From CAYMCO01 sp964388955 (GTDB taxonomy: Bacteria; Chloroflexota; Anaerolineae; Anaerolineales; E44-bin32), in NCBI GenBank assembly GCA_964388955.1, contig CAYMCO010000021.1, positions 26,040 to 90,039 of the forward strand: 64,000 bases of DNA, written 5' to 3'. The position numbers and the translations under genes are program-made. Positions 18,089 through 26,923 of the stretch are shown piece after piece (the stretch's first letter is position 1; every line of letters starts with the position of its first letter). Below the pieces are notes generated by a model that worked only from the letters and a program-made list of their open reading frames with translations, had not been told where the DNA came from and did not search any database.

Positions 18089-18508
18089 TCAGCCGCGCCC
18101 TTGAGTCGCGGCCAAGCGATCCCGAATTCTCTCTACGATGACCTGGGTGCTGGTGCCGGGGCCGAAGACCTCGGTCACCCCGAGCTCATGCAGGGTAGGA
18201 ACATCCTCGTCCGGTATGATCCCCCCCACGAAACACGGAAGATCGCCCTGGCCTTGCCCCTCGAGCAGTTCCAGGATGCGGGGCACGAGAGCCATGTGCG
18301 CGCCCGAAAGGATGGAGATACCCACCGCGTCGACGTCTTCCTGCAACGCGGCCTCAGCGATCATCTCCGGCGTCTGGCGCAATCCGGTGTAGATCACCTC
18401 CATCCCGGCGTCCCGCAGGGCTCTGGCAACCACCTTCGCGCCGCGGTCGTGGCCGTCCAGGCCCGGTTTGGCAACCAAGATGCGAATTCTGGATACTGTG
18501 TTCGTCAT
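18089..18508 (-). CDS. Cobalamin-binding subunit of methylmalonyl-CoA mutase
   Basis: A 139-residue B12-binding domain protein. The base-off cobalamin motif DGHDRG (DxHxxG, with the cobalt-ligating His) sits near the N-terminus, followed by the SILSGAHM and GGIIPDED segments of the Rossmann-like domain. This is the C-terminal domain of methylmalonyl-CoA mutase encoded as a separate chain, as in archaea and many Chloroflexota. It needs a separate ~550-residue catalytic chain, which is not in this window. The ATG at 18508 has GGTGAG upstream; an upstream GTG at 18520 is an alternative start. Confidence 0.9.
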   Translation of the reverse strand: MTNTVSRIRILVAKPGLDGHDRGAKVVARALRDAGMEVIYTGLRQTPEMIAEAALQEDVDAVGISILSGAHMALVPRILELLEGQGQGDLPCFVGGIIPDEDVPTLHELGVTEVFGPGTSTQVIVERIRDRLAATQGRG

Positions 18509-18555
18509 TCTCTGGCTCACCTGCCCAGATTCCGAGAGGCGCGTCCGCGCGGTGG

Positions 18556-18561
18556 ATTATA
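18556..18561 (-). promoter_or_regulatory. Candidate -10 box for the B12-subunit/meaB unit
   Basis: A perfect TATAAT on the minus strand about 48 bases before the B12-subunit start. No good -35 box is present at the usual distance, so this rests on the -10 alone. Confidence 0.45.
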
Positions 18562-18645
18562 CATCAGCGGTCAGCCTCTCCCCTTGCCCGCAAGAGCGCG
18601 CTCCACTATGGATCGGGATGGAGGCCAATTTGCATCATGAAAATG

Positions 18646-18665
18646 GTCGACGAGCGCGCGTCGAC
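18646..18665 (-). terminator. Possible terminator after trpS
   Basis: Perfect 7-base stem GTCGACG/CGTCGAC with a 6-base loop, followed on the minus strand by CATTTTC. It lies about 100 bases past the trpS stop codon. The T tract is short, so termination would be weak. Confidence 0.4.
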
Positions 18666-18767
18666 GCGTTTTCAGACGCCCCTCTCCACCTCCTGTGCAA
18701 TCCGCTTTCGGCACCCTCGCGACCCGTCATTGCCGCGGCCACAACGGCCCCATGAGGGCTTGGCGCC

Positions 18768-19784
18768 TCACAAACCCGGCAGCCGATACAAGCTCATCGC
18801 GTCTCGTACGAGGCGCATTGTTTCCTGCGCTTCCACCCGCATCCGCTGCGTACCCTCAACCAGGATTTCCTGCAGCCTTTCCGGCTGCTCGGCGTAGCGC
18901 TGCCGACGCTCGCGGATGGGATCCAGGAACGCGTTGAGGGCGCGGATCAGCTTCTTCTTCACCTCCACGTCACCCACCTTGCCCTCGCGATAGCGGTCCT
19001 TGAGGTCCGCGACTTCCGCCTTGTCGGGGTTGAAAGCGTCGTGAAAGATGAACACCGGATTGCCTTCCACCCGCCCGGGGATATCCGCCCGGACACGGTG
19101 GGGGTCGGTATACATACTCATGACCTTTTCGGAAACCGTGTCCGTGTCATCCGAGAGCAGGATGGCGTTCCCCAGGGAACTGCTCATCTTCGATTGGCCA
19201 TCGATGCCGACCAAGGTGGGCACCTCCCCGATCAGCACCTCGGGGATCGGAAATACCTCCCCGTATAGAAAGTTGAACCGGCGAGCGATCTCGCGCGTGA
19301 CTTCCACATGGGCTTCATTATCCTTGCCCACAGGCACGAGGTTGGCACGTGGCAGCAGGATGTCCGCAGCCTGCAGGACCGGATATCCCAGCAGCCCGAA
19401 GGGGAGGCTGTCCAGGTGCGCCGCCTTGGCCATATCCTTCAAGCTGGGCAACCGCTCCAACCTGGGCACACTGACCAGCATTTCGAGGATCAAGTTGAGT
19501 TCGTAGGTCTCATGCACGGCCGACTGCAGGAAGATCACGCTCTCCCCCGGGTCTATCCCAATGGCCAGATAATCCAGCAGAAGCTCGCGCACATTGGCTT
19601 CGATCCCCAATATCGAATCCTTGTCCGGGCGCGTTGTCAGCGTGTGCAGGTCAGCGATGATGAAAAAGCACTCATACTCCTCCTGCAGCATGACCCTATT
19701 CTTGAGCGTGCCCACATAGTGCCCAAGGTGGGATGGACCGGTCGGCCGATCGCCGGTCAATATTCTGCCCCTTCCCTCAGTCAT
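18768..19784 (-). CDS. trpS: Tryptophanyl-tRNA synthetase
   Basis: A 338-residue class I aminoacyl-tRNA synthetase that charges tRNA-Trp. The HIGH-type motif is GHYVG within TGDRPTGPSHLGHYVG, the mobile KMSKS motif is KMSSSLGNAI, and the TrpS-specific PVLQAADILLPRANLVPVGKDNEAHVE segment is present. The ATG at 19784 has a strong GGGAGGAGAG just upstream. Length is normal for the family. Confidence 0.95.
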   Translation of the reverse strand: MTEGRGRILTGDRPTGPSHLGHYVGTLKNRVMLQEEYECFFIIADLHTLTTRPDKDSILGIEANVRELLLDYLAIGIDPGESVIFLQSAVHETYELNLILEMLVSVPRLERLPSLKDMAKAAHLDSLPFGLLGYPVLQAADILLPRANLVPVGKDNEAHVEVTREIARRFNFLYGEVFPIPEVLIGEVPTLVGIDGQSKMSSSLGNAILLSDDTDTVSEKVMSMYTDPHRVRADIPGRVEGNPVFIFHDAFNPDKAEVADLKDRYREGKVGDVEVKKKLIRALNAFLDPIRERRQRYAEQPERLQEILVEGTQRMRVEAQETMRLVRDAMSLYRLPGL

Positions 19785-19886
19785 CTCTCCTCCCGGTTCA
19801 ACCTATATGCCAGCGATGATCAAATCAAGGCACAACGCCCGTCTATTTGGCGATGGCGGGCGCGGGCATGCACGCGGATCTCCGCA

Positions 19887-20222
19887 TCAATTGTGGCCCA
19901 AGTGCGGCCCTAGTTTCTCCAGAATGCGCTTCTTGGGAACGAAGCCCACAAGGCGCTCCTGTTCGTCGCCGTCCTTGAACAACATAAGGGTCGGCACCCC
20001 CATCACCCCGAAGCGTGTCGTCGTGTCCCCATTCTCATCGATGTCCAGCTTCACGACTTTCACCCTGCCGTCCCACTCCTGGGCCAGCTCATCTACGATG
20101 GGGTCCAGCAGTTTGCAGGGATGGCACCATTCGGCGCCGAAATCGACCAACACCGGCATCTCGGCGTCAAGTACCTCTGCATCAAAGGTCCCATCGGTCA
20201 CTTCAATCGGCTCTCGGCCCAT
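19887..20222 (-). CDS. trxA: Thioredoxin
   Basis: A 111-residue thioredoxin-fold protein with active site WCHPC, in which His replaces the usual Gly after the first Cys (standard WCGPC); this variant still has the redox Cys pair. The downstream DENGDTTTRFGVMGVPTLMLFKDG carries the conserved cis-Pro. It reduces protein disulfides in the cytoplasm. GGAG lies 6 bases before the ATG, and a good promoter is found about 70 bases upstream. Confidence 0.92.
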   Translation of the reverse strand: MGREPIEVTDGTFDAEVLDAEMPVLVDFGAEWCHPCKLLDPIVDELAQEWDGRVKVVKLDIDENGDTTTRFGVMGVPTLMLFKDGDEQERLVGFVPKKRILEKLGPHLGHN

Positions 20223-20293
20223 GCTTCACTCCTGTTATGTTCGGTACAGTGATGTGCTCTCGCTCTGTGGTTAAGACGTGACGGCCAGGTCAA

Positions 20294-20322
20294 ATCGTAC
20301 TTATCCGTAGAGCAGGTGTCAA
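20294..20322 (-). promoter_or_regulatory. sigma70-type promoter for trxA
   Basis: On the minus strand a perfect -35 TTGACA (20317-20322), a 17-base spacer and a -10 TACGAT (20294-20299). This would start transcription near 20287, about 65 bases before the thioredoxin ATG. Confidence 0.65.
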
Positions 20323-20612
20323 GCATGCACCGGTTTCAGGGCCTCCTGCACTTCAGGTCACCCGCCCGCGATGTACGCGATCTGCGGGGCATGGCGCGGT
20401 TTTCTTGAGAGGGGCCGCTCGATATGCCACGTGCCAGGTCCCGCCCGAGAAATCCAAGGGCGCTCGAGGCGCGAGATTCGGCTCACTTTGTGCAAGCGGC
20501 AAGGGAGACCGCAGCTCTTGATGCGCGTCTCCCCGAGCCCGCCGACACTCGAGTTGCAGCCCGGATGCGCTTGGTAGCTTGAATTCCCTGCCGGGATGAA
20601 ACGCACCCCGGC
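20323..20612. other. Divergent intergenic region between trxA and hrcA
   Basis: Part of a 464-base gap between divergent genes. Beyond the two promoters listed separately I see no convincing gene, RNA or repeat here. The short open frames are not supported by codon pattern or family resemblance. Confidence 0.5.
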
Positions 20613-20642
20613 TTGACGATGGTTTCCCCGCCATGGTATCAT
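20613..20642 (+). promoter_or_regulatory. sigma70 promoter of the hrcA heat-shock operon
   Basis: A -35 TTGACG (20613-20618), 18-base spacer and -10 TATCAT (20637-20642). The CIRCE operator begins 13 bases downstream, so bound HrcA would block this promoter near its start point. Confidence 0.8.
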
Positions 20643-20655
20643 GGATTGTGGTCAA

Positions 20656-20682
20656 TTAGCACTCTCCCTTCGAGAGTGCTAA
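20656..20682 (+). promoter_or_regulatory. CIRCE operator (HrcA binding site)
   Basis: A perfect CIRCE inverted repeat: TTAGCACTC, 9-base spacer, GAGTGCTAA. It lies between the promoter and the hrcA start, which makes this operon autoregulated by HrcA, released on heat shock when GroEL is titrated. No second CIRCE was seen in the window; groESL is elsewhere. Confidence 0.97.
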
Positions 20683-20686
20683 TGAT

Positions 20687-21733
20687 ATGAGAGAGGTCAT
20701 GCCAGAGCTAACGGAACGCCAAGAAACGATACTGGCGCTGATCGTACACGAGTACACGGATAGCGCTCGCCCAGTGGGTTCCAGTCGGCTGGTAAAACGC
20801 TACCAGCTGAGTCTCAGTTCTGCCACCGTCCGCAACGAGATGGCAGCTTTGACAGATGCCGACCTGGTTCGCCAACCACATACATCCGCTGGTCGAGTAC
20901 CGACGGAAAAGGGTTACCGCTACTTTGTCCGCCGGCTGCAGAAGGAAACCGAACTGCCGATCCATGAGAAGCGTTTGATCAGCCACCAGTTTCATCAGGC
21001 GCGGGGGGACGTGGAGGAGTGGGTGCGATTGGCGGCTTCCGTTCTGGCGCAGCACTCGAAATCCGCCTCCCTCGTCACCGCCCCTCACCCAGACAGGGCG
21101 GTATTCAAACATCTGGAATTGATCGAGACGCGTGGCTACCAAGCCTTGTTGGTATTAGTGCTGGAGGGCGGCGAGATTCGCCAACAGGTATTATCTCTGG
21201 CCAAGACCATTGGCCAGCAGAAATTGAGCGAGACGGCGCAGGAGATCACCCACGCCTGCCTGGGAAAAGATGCGGACGGTGTGGCCGCCCAAGCGCCGCA
21301 TTTCGGCGCGCTGGGCGAGGAGGTCCTCCACCTGATCGAGGAGACAATGCGCCGGGCGGATGACATTTTCGCGGGGGAAGTGTATCGCGACGGGCTGGCC
21401 TATGTGCTGCGGGAGCCCGAGTTCGCGCAGGCTGATACCGCCCTTAGGGCACTGCGGCTGTTGGAGGAGCGCAGTTTCCTGGATGAAGTGCTCGCCAAAG
21501 TACTCAGCCCTTCAGTTGGCGAAGGCGTACAGGTGGTGATCGGGGGCGAAGGGGCTTGGGAGGAGCTTCGGGACTGCTCCGTCGTATTGGCCCGCTACGG
21601 AGCCGCCGGCTACGCGACTGGCGCCCTGGGTGTGCTCGGTCCAACCCGCATGGCATACGGCAGGACCATTTCTGCTGTGCGGTACGTAGCGGGACTGATG
21701 AGTGATCTGGTAGTTGAGGCCTTTGCCGCTTAG
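20687..21733 (+). CDS. hrcA: Heat-inducible transcription repressor HrcA
   Basis: A 348-residue repressor of class I heat-shock genes. The N-terminal winged helix is recognisable in LTERQETILALIVHEYTDSARPVGSSRL and SSATVRNEMAALTDADLVRQPHTSAGRVPTEKGYRYFV, and the C-terminal GAF-like and dimerisation domain includes GVLGPTRMAYGR. The ATG at 20687 directly follows the operator; the ATG at 20699, with GAGAGG close upstream, is an equally possible start. First gene of the heat-shock operon. Confidence 0.95.
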   Translation: MREVMPELTERQETILALIVHEYTDSARPVGSSRLVKRYQLSLSSATVRNEMAALTDADLVRQPHTSAGRVPTEKGYRYFVRRLQKETELPIHEKRLISHQFHQARGDVEEWVRLAASVLAQHSKSASLVTAPHPDRAVFKHLELIETRGYQALLVLVLEGGEIRQQVLSLAKTIGQQKLSETAQEITHACLGKDADGVAAQAPHFGALGEEVLHLIEETMRRADDIFAGEVYRDGLAYVLREPEFAQADTALRALRLLEERSFLDEVLAKVLSPSVGEGVQVVIGGEGAWEELRDCSVVLARYGAAGYATGALGVLGPTRMAYGRTISAVRYVAGLMSDLVVEAFAA

Positions 21734-21863
21734 CCAGCACTGTGCGCGGGATGCGAGTCCTCTGGGCCGTCGCGGAACGATCAGCTAGATCGTGAAGAGA
21801 AGCTGGTTTCGGCACTAGACCTGAAGATATTGCGCAAGTAGAACTTCGAGGAGCGGATTAACC

Positions 21864-22586
21864 GTGAAAGAAACACAGCCAAGCCCTGAGAGCGAAGATC
21901 GCGATCCCAAGGGACATTCAAAGGACGGGAAAGAACCCGCCTTGGAGCCTGCGACGCCGATCATAGCCGGGGATGCGGAGGAAGCCGCCGAAGATGCCGA
22001 CAAAGAGGCCGCCCCCCCGGAGGCCGAAGCCGATCTTCCGGAGGAAGTGCCGGGAGAGACCGCGGAGGAGACCCCGGCTGCGGCCCCTGAGGAGATCGAG
22101 ACGGAGGAAGTCTCCGAGGAGATCGAAGGGGATACCGGCCAGGAAATAAGCGCCCTTCGCCAAGAAGCGGATGAGTACCTCGATGGTTGGCAGCGTGCGC
22201 GGGCGGAGTTTGCGAACTACAAGCGGCGCACAGAACGTGAGATGGCGGAGATACGGGGACGCATCCGAGGCGATATGCTGGTGCGCATCCTGCCGGTGAT
22301 CGATGACCTCGAACGGGCGCTTCGAGACAGGCCAACCGAAGTGGAAGCGGGCTCTTGGGCCAACGGCATCGAGTTGATCTATCGCAAACTGCTGGCCCTA
22401 CTTGAGACGGAAGGCGTGCAGGAGATCGAGGCTCAGGGTGAGCAATTTGACCCCAAGCTGCACGAGGCGCTTTCGCACGAGGAATCAGAAGAACGTGCAG
22501 AGGGCGAAATCATCGATGTCATCCAGAAGGGCTACCGAATGGGAGAGCGCGTGCTTCGGCCAGCCCTGGTCCGCGTGGCAAAGTAG
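21864..22586 (+). CDS. grpE: Nucleotide exchange factor GrpE
   Basis: A 240-residue co-chaperone that releases ADP from DnaK. The first ~90 residues are a very acidic, Glu/Pro/Ala-rich tail, longer than in E. coli GrpE (197 residues). Then comes the coiled-coil dimerisation helix (LRQEADEYLDGWQRARAEFANYKRRTEREM) and the beta domain ending in KGYRMGERVLRPALVRVAK, a strong family signature. The start is GTG with GAGGAG 10 bases upstream. Confidence 0.95.
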   Translation: MKETQPSPESEDRDPKGHSKDGKEPALEPATPIIAGDAEEAAEDADKEAAPPEAEADLPEEVPGETAEETPAAAPEEIETEEVSEEIEGDTGQEISALRQEADEYLDGWQRARAEFANYKRRTEREMAEIRGRIRGDMLVRILPVIDDLERALRDRPTEVEAGSWANGIELIYRKLLALLETEGVQEIEAQGEQFDPKLHEALSHEESEERAEGEIIDVIQKGYRMGERVLRPALVRVAK

Positions 22587-22597
22587 GAGAGGCTTGT

Positions 22598-24481
22598 ATG
22601 GGGAAGATCATTGGAGTTGACCTGGGAACAACCAACTCGGTGGTGGCCATCATGGAGGGCGGTGAGCCCACGGTCATTCCCTCCGCGGAGGGCGGGCGTC
22701 TGTTTCCCTCTGTCGTCGCTATCAACCCCCAAACGGGGGAAAGGCTGGTTGGACAAGTCGCCCGCAGGCAGGCGGTTGTCAACCCAGAGAACACCATCTT
22801 TTCAATAAAGCGCTTCATGGGGCGGAAATACTCCGACCCTGAGGTCCAGAAGGCTATGGAGCGCATCCCTTATCAGGTCAGCGCGGCCCCGAACGGCGAT
22901 GTGCGAGTACACATGGGCGGGAAGGAGTACTCCCCCCCGGAGATTTCGGCCATGATACTCTCCAAGATCAAAGCCGATGCCGAGGCGTACACCGGTTCCG
23001 CCATCACCCAGGCGGTCATTACGGTGCCCGCGTACTTCAACGACAGCCAGCGCAGCGCCACCAAGGACGCGGGCCGCATCGCCGGCCTGGAGGTACTGCG
23101 CATCATCAACGAGCCCACCGCATCGGCATTGGCCTATGGGCTGGATAAGAAAATCGACCAAACCATCGCTGTCTATGACCTCGGCGGTGGCACTTTCGAC
23201 ATCTCAATCCTAGATGTCGGCGAAGGGGTTTTCGAAGTCAAGGCTACCAACGGGGATACTTTTCTCGGCGGGGACGATTTCGACCAGCGTATCATCGATC
23301 ACGTAGCTGGGCAGTTCCTCAACGAGACCGGAATTGACCTGCGCTCCGACCGGCAAGCGCTGCAGCGCCTGCGGGAGGCAGCGGAGAAGGCAAAAATCGA
23401 GCTCTCCAGCACCATGGAATCGGAGGTCAATCTGCCCTTCATCTCCGCGGACGCATCGGGCCCCAAGCACCTGAACACTCGCCTAGGCCGCGCCAAACTG
23501 GAGCAGCTCACGGAGGATCTGGTTGGGCGCTCAATTGGTCCGTGTCGCCAGGCACTGAAGGACGCCGGCCTGGGGGCAGAGGACATTGACGAGGTGATCC
23601 TGGTCGGCGGCATGACGCGCATGCCCGCCGTCCAGAGCGCTGTGAGGGGTTTCTTCGAGCGCGCCCCTCACAAGGGCGTCAACCCAGACGAAGTCGTGGC
23701 CGTGGGCGCCGCCATCCAGGCCGGGGTGCTTGGCGGCGAGGTGAAGGACGTGCTGTTGTTGGATGTCACCCCTCTCACCCTCTCGATCGAAACCTTGGGC
23801 GGCGTGGCAACCGCGCTCATCGAGCGCAACACGACCATCCCAACCCGCAAGACACAGGTCTTTTCCACCGCATCCGACAACCAGCATGAGGTTGAAATCC
23901 ATGTGCTGCAAGGCGAGCGGGCCATGGCGGCGGACAACAAATCCCTGGGCAAGTTCACACTGGATGGGATACCGCCCGCCCCGCGCGGCGTACCGCAGAT
24001 TGAGGTCACCTTCGACATTGACGCCAATGGGATCCTCAATGTCAATGCCCGCGACAAGGCCACCAGCCGCAGCCAGAATATCACTATCAAAGGATCCTCC
24101 GGCTTGACCGAGGAGGAGATCGAAAAGCTCACCGAAGAGGCGGAGCAGCACGCTGAGCATGATCGCGAACTGCGCGCACTGGCAGAAGCCCGCAACGCTG
24201 CCGACAACGCCATTTACTCGGCGGAGAAGCTTATCCGGGAGGCCGGCAACAAGATCGATGAGGGCGAGAGAGATTCCATCCAAACGCAAGTGCAGGCCAC
24301 CCGCACAGCACTCGAATCGGACGATGCCGAGACGATCCGCGACGCGACCAGTGAACTGCTCAAGCTTTCGGGTCGACTGGCCTCCGAGGTACACGAGGAA
24401 ACGCAATCCGCGGCGCAAGAGAACCCCCAGTCATCCCCAGACAACGTGGTTGAGGGCGAATTCACTGAGTCCGAAGAATGA
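22598..24481 (+). CDS. dnaK: Chaperone protein DnaK (Hsp70)
   Basis: A 627-residue Hsp70. The N-terminal ATPase domain starts IGVDLGTTNSVVAIMEGG and contains VPAYFNDSQR, the phosphate-2 motif IAVYDLGGGTFDISIL and VILVGGMTRMPAVQ. The linker and substrate-binding domain follow (VLLLDVTPLTLSIETLGG), then the alpha-helical lid and a charged tail ending EGEFTESEE. Full length. Starts 11 bases after grpE with AGGAGAGG upstream. Confidence 0.98.
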   Translation: MGKIIGVDLGTTNSVVAIMEGGEPTVIPSAEGGRLFPSVVAINPQTGERLVGQVARRQAVVNPENTIFSIKRFMGRKYSDPEVQKAMERIPYQVSAAPNGDVRVHMGGKEYSPPEISAMILSKIKADAEAYTGSAITQAVITVPAYFNDSQRSATKDAGRIAGLEVLRIINEPTASALAYGLDKKIDQTIAVYDLGGGTFDISILDVGEGVFEVKATNGDTFLGGDDFDQRIIDHVAGQFLNETGIDLRSDRQALQRLREAAEKAKIELSSTMESEVNLPFISADASGPKHLNTRLGRAKLEQLTEDLVGRSIGPCRQALKDAGLGAEDIDEVILVGGMTRMPAVQSAVRGFFERAPHKGVNPDEVVAVGAAIQAGVLGGEVKDVLLLDVTPLTLSIETLGGVATALIERNTTIPTRKTQVFSTASDNQHEVEIHVLQGERAMAADNKSLGKFTLDGIPPAPRGVPQIEVTFDIDANGILNVNARDKATSRSQNITIKGSSGLTEEEIEKLTEEAEQHAEHDRELRALAEARNAADNAIYSAEKLIREAGNKIDEGERDSIQTQVQATRTALESDDAETIRDATSELLKLSGRLASEVHEETQSAAQENPQSSPDNVVEGEFTESEE

Positions 24482-24536
24482 TGGGGTTGATGCGCGCCCA
24501 GGCCAAACGCTCCAGACGAAGGTGAAGTAGTCCAGC

Positions 24537-25652
24537 ATGCCCGAACGACGAGACTATTACGAGATATTGGGGGTGGATCGCAACGCGACCCCCGACGACC
24601 TGCGCCGCGCATACAGAAAGCTGGCAAAGCAATACCATCCTGACGTAAACAAGGATCCCGAGGCCGAGGAGCACTTCAAGGAGATCAATGAGGCCTACGC
24701 GGTGTTGTCCGATGAGGATCGCCGCAGGACCTACGATCGCTTCGGCCACGAGGGTTTGAAGGGCCAGGCCTTTGACTTCGATTTTGGCTTCGGAGACATC
24801 TTCGAGGAGTTCTTCGGGTTCGGGATGGGAGGGCGTGGGCGGCGGAGCTCCCCCCGGCGCGGGGCGGATCTGCGCTACAACCTCACCATCGAATTCGAGG
24901 AGGCGGTATTCGGCGGTGAGAAGGAAATCGAATTCTCGCGCCACGAGACCTGCTCCAGGTGCCAGGGTAGCGGCGCCGAGCCCGGTACAAAACCTGAGAC
25001 CTGCCCGACCTGCAATGGGACTGGCGAGGTGCGCCAGGTGCGGCAGACCTTCCTGGGATCCATGGTCAATGTCACCACCTGTCCCAACTGCCGCGGCCGC
25101 GGCGAGATCATCACCACCCCTTGTACCAACTGCCGGGGACGAGGTCTAGAACAAAAGCAGGTGAAGCGGGTGATCAAGATCCCCGCCGGGGTGGACGAAG
25201 GGACCCAGATCCGGATGAGCGGGGAGGGGGAGCCGGGGGCCAACAAAGGCCCCACAGGGGATCTATATGTATTCATTCGCATAAAGCCGCACGCCTACTT
25301 CAAACGCCGCAATTCAGATATCGTGCTCGACCTCAGCATCAATGTCGCTCAGGCCACGCTGGGCGCCGAAATCACGGTGCCCACTGTGGATGGCGACGAG
25401 ACGCTCACTTTGCCCCGGGGCACCCAACCGGGCAAGGTGTTCCGGATGAAGGGCAAGGGCGTGCCGCATCTGCGCCGCAACGGGCGGGGAGACCAGCTGG
25501 TGGTAGTCGCAGTGGAGATCCCTCAGTCCCTCACCGAGAAGCAACGCGCACTCTTCGAGGAATTGGCGGCGACCATGGGTCACGAACCCCACCTACAGGA
25601 ACGCGGCTTCCTCGATCGTCTCAAAGACCTCCTGGGAGGCTTGGGCGATTGA
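24537..25652 (+). CDS. dnaJ: Chaperone protein DnaJ (Hsp40)
   Basis: A 371-residue type I DnaJ. J domain with YHPDVNKDPEAEEHF carrying HPD, then a short Gly/Phe-rich region, then the four CxxCxGxG zinc repeats (CSRCQGSG, CPTCNGTG, CPNCRGRG, CTNCRGRG), and two C-terminal substrate-binding domains. It stimulates DnaK ATP hydrolysis and delivers clients. It follows dnaK by 55 bases and overlaps prmA by four bases (TTGA). Confidence 0.97.
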   Translation: MPERRDYYEILGVDRNATPDDLRRAYRKLAKQYHPDVNKDPEAEEHFKEINEAYAVLSDEDRRRTYDRFGHEGLKGQAFDFDFGFGDIFEEFFGFGMGGRGRRSSPRRGADLRYNLTIEFEEAVFGGEKEIEFSRHETCSRCQGSGAEPGTKPETCPTCNGTGEVRQVRQTFLGSMVNVTTCPNCRGRGEIITTPCTNCRGRGLEQKQVKRVIKIPAGVDEGTQIRMSGEGEPGANKGPTGDLYVFIRIKPHAYFKRRNSDIVLDLSINVAQATLGAEITVPTVDGDETLTLPRGTQPGKVFRMKGKGVPHLRRNGRGDQLVVVAVEIPQSLTEKQRALFEELAATMGHEPHLQERGFLDRLKDLLGGLGD

Positions 25653-26560
25653 AATGGCTTGAAGTGTCTATCACCCTCACGGGAGAGCTCGTCGAGCCTG
25701 TGGCGGAAGTATTCCAGCGCGTTTCTTCCTCGGGCGTGGCCTTAACGCCCTCCCGCAGGGGGGACACCCAAATCTCGGACTCCTCACCGATTACCCTTCA
25801 CGCCTACATCCCTGTCGATTCTCAAACGGAAGCAAAGCGGCGCCAGATTGAGCGGCATCTTTCCCACTTGAACATGATCACCGCCATCCCGGAGCCCGAG
25901 TTCAAGGTGGTTGAAGAGCAGGACTGGGCGGAGGTCTGGAAATCGCGCTACCGACCGCTTCCGGTCGGGCAGCGCCTGCAGGTGGTCCCCAGTTGGCTGA
26001 CCCCCGAAGGAGGGGGGCGCTTGGTCATCCACCTCGACCCGGGAATGGCCTTTGGGACTGGCACTCATCCGAGCACCCAGCTCTGCCTGGAGGCGCTGGA
26101 AGCGCATGTTCAGGGGGGCATGCTGGTGGCAGACATCGGATGTGGTTCCGGGATACTGAGCATTGCCGCAGCGCTACTGGGCGCACGCCGAGTGCTGGCG
26201 TTCGACTCCGACCTCCATGCCGTGGATACGGCCAGGTCCAACGTTGACCGCAACGGCCTGGCCTCGCAGGTGGACGTGTCGCACGGCTCACTTCCCGAAT
26301 TGCTGGCCGCCCTCGAAGACGACGGCCAGCGGGCGGACATCACCGTTGCCAATATCCTGGCAAGAGCGTTGGTCGGGATGCTCCATCAATCCCTACCCCA
26401 AACGCTGAGCGGAGACGGGCTGCTGATCCTATCGGGAGTTCTAGAGCAGCAGTTGAACGAGGTGCTGAAGGCCGCCCAGGAGGAGGGCATGGTGACCGTG
26501 GGCACTCCGGGAATGGGGGATTGGCGCGCGGTCCTGCTGAAAAAAGGACCGCCCCGATAG
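25649..26560 (+). CDS. prmA: Ribosomal protein L11 methyltransferase
   Basis: A 303-residue SAM-dependent methyltransferase that trimethylates ribosomal protein L11. N-terminal MKWLEVSITL is the family's L11-recognition start; the SAM-binding motif VADIGCGSGILSIAAA and HLDPGMAFGTGTHPSTQL, and the NIL-type motif VANILARAL, match PrmA. The start is a TTG at 25649 sharing TTGA with the dnaJ stop; GGGAGG sits 9 bases upstream inside dnaJ. prmA at the end of a dnaJ operon is common in bacteria. Confidence 0.92.
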   Translation: MKWLEVSITLTGELVEPVAEVFQRVSSSGVALTPSRRGDTQISDSSPITLHAYIPVDSQTEAKRRQIERHLSHLNMITAIPEPEFKVVEEQDWAEVWKSRYRPLPVGQRLQVVPSWLTPEGGGRLVIHLDPGMAFGTGTHPSTQLCLEALEAHVQGGMLVADIGCGSGILSIAAALLGARRVLAFDSDLHAVDTARSNVDRNGLASQVDVSHGSLPELLAALEDDGQRADITVANILARALVGMLHQSLPQTLSGDGLLILSGVLEQQLNEVLKAAQEEGMVTVGTPGMGDWRAVLLKKGPPR

Positions 26561-26575
26561 GACGCGGGGCGATCC
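26540..26575. terminator. Bidirectional terminator between prmA and infA
   Basis: A ten-pair stem with one mismatch (26546-26555 with 26566-26575) and a 10-base loop. On the minus strand it is followed by six T residues, so it is a strong intrinsic terminator for the S1-rpsU-infA unit; it also overlaps the prmA stop codon and may end plus-strand transcription. Confidence 0.8.
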
Positions 26576-26612
26576 TTCAAGGTCGACTCAGCCGGGCGGG
26601 GAAGGCACCCGG

Positions 26613-26864
26613 TCAACTCTCCTGGTCGGGCCGCACGCTCTGCTTCTTATAGCGATACGTGATCCGGCCCCGGGTCAAGTCATAGGGCGACAACTCTACC
26701 CGAACCCGATCGCCTCTCAGAATGCGAATATAATACTTGCGCATCTTCCCAGATAGGTAGGCGAGCACGGTATGGCCGTTCTCAAGTTCCACATGGAATT
26801 GAGTCCCGGGAAGGGCCTCCGTCACCGTGCCTTCGACTTCGATCTTCTCTTCCTTCTTCCCCAT
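26613..26864 (-). CDS. infA: Translation initiation factor IF-1
   Basis: An 83-residue S1/OB-fold protein: KIEVEGTVTEALPGTQFHVELENGHTVLAYLSGKMRK and RVRVELSPYDLTRGRITYRYK are diagnostic. It binds the ribosomal A site during initiation. The ATG at 26864 has GGAG 8 bases upstream and gives the usual ~72-residue core plus a short C-terminal extension; the longer frame to 26903 is not needed. It sits after rpsU rather than in a ribosomal-protein operon. Confidence 0.93.
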   Translation of the reverse strand: MGKKEEKIEVEGTVTEALPGTQFHVELENGHTVLAYLSGKMRKYYIRILRGDRVRVELSPYDLTRGRITYRYKKQSVRPDQES

Positions 26865-26923
26865 CCGTATCTCCGATATCTCCCCTTGCTGCTTCAACTT
26901 CAAGACGCAGGCTCACACCCGCG

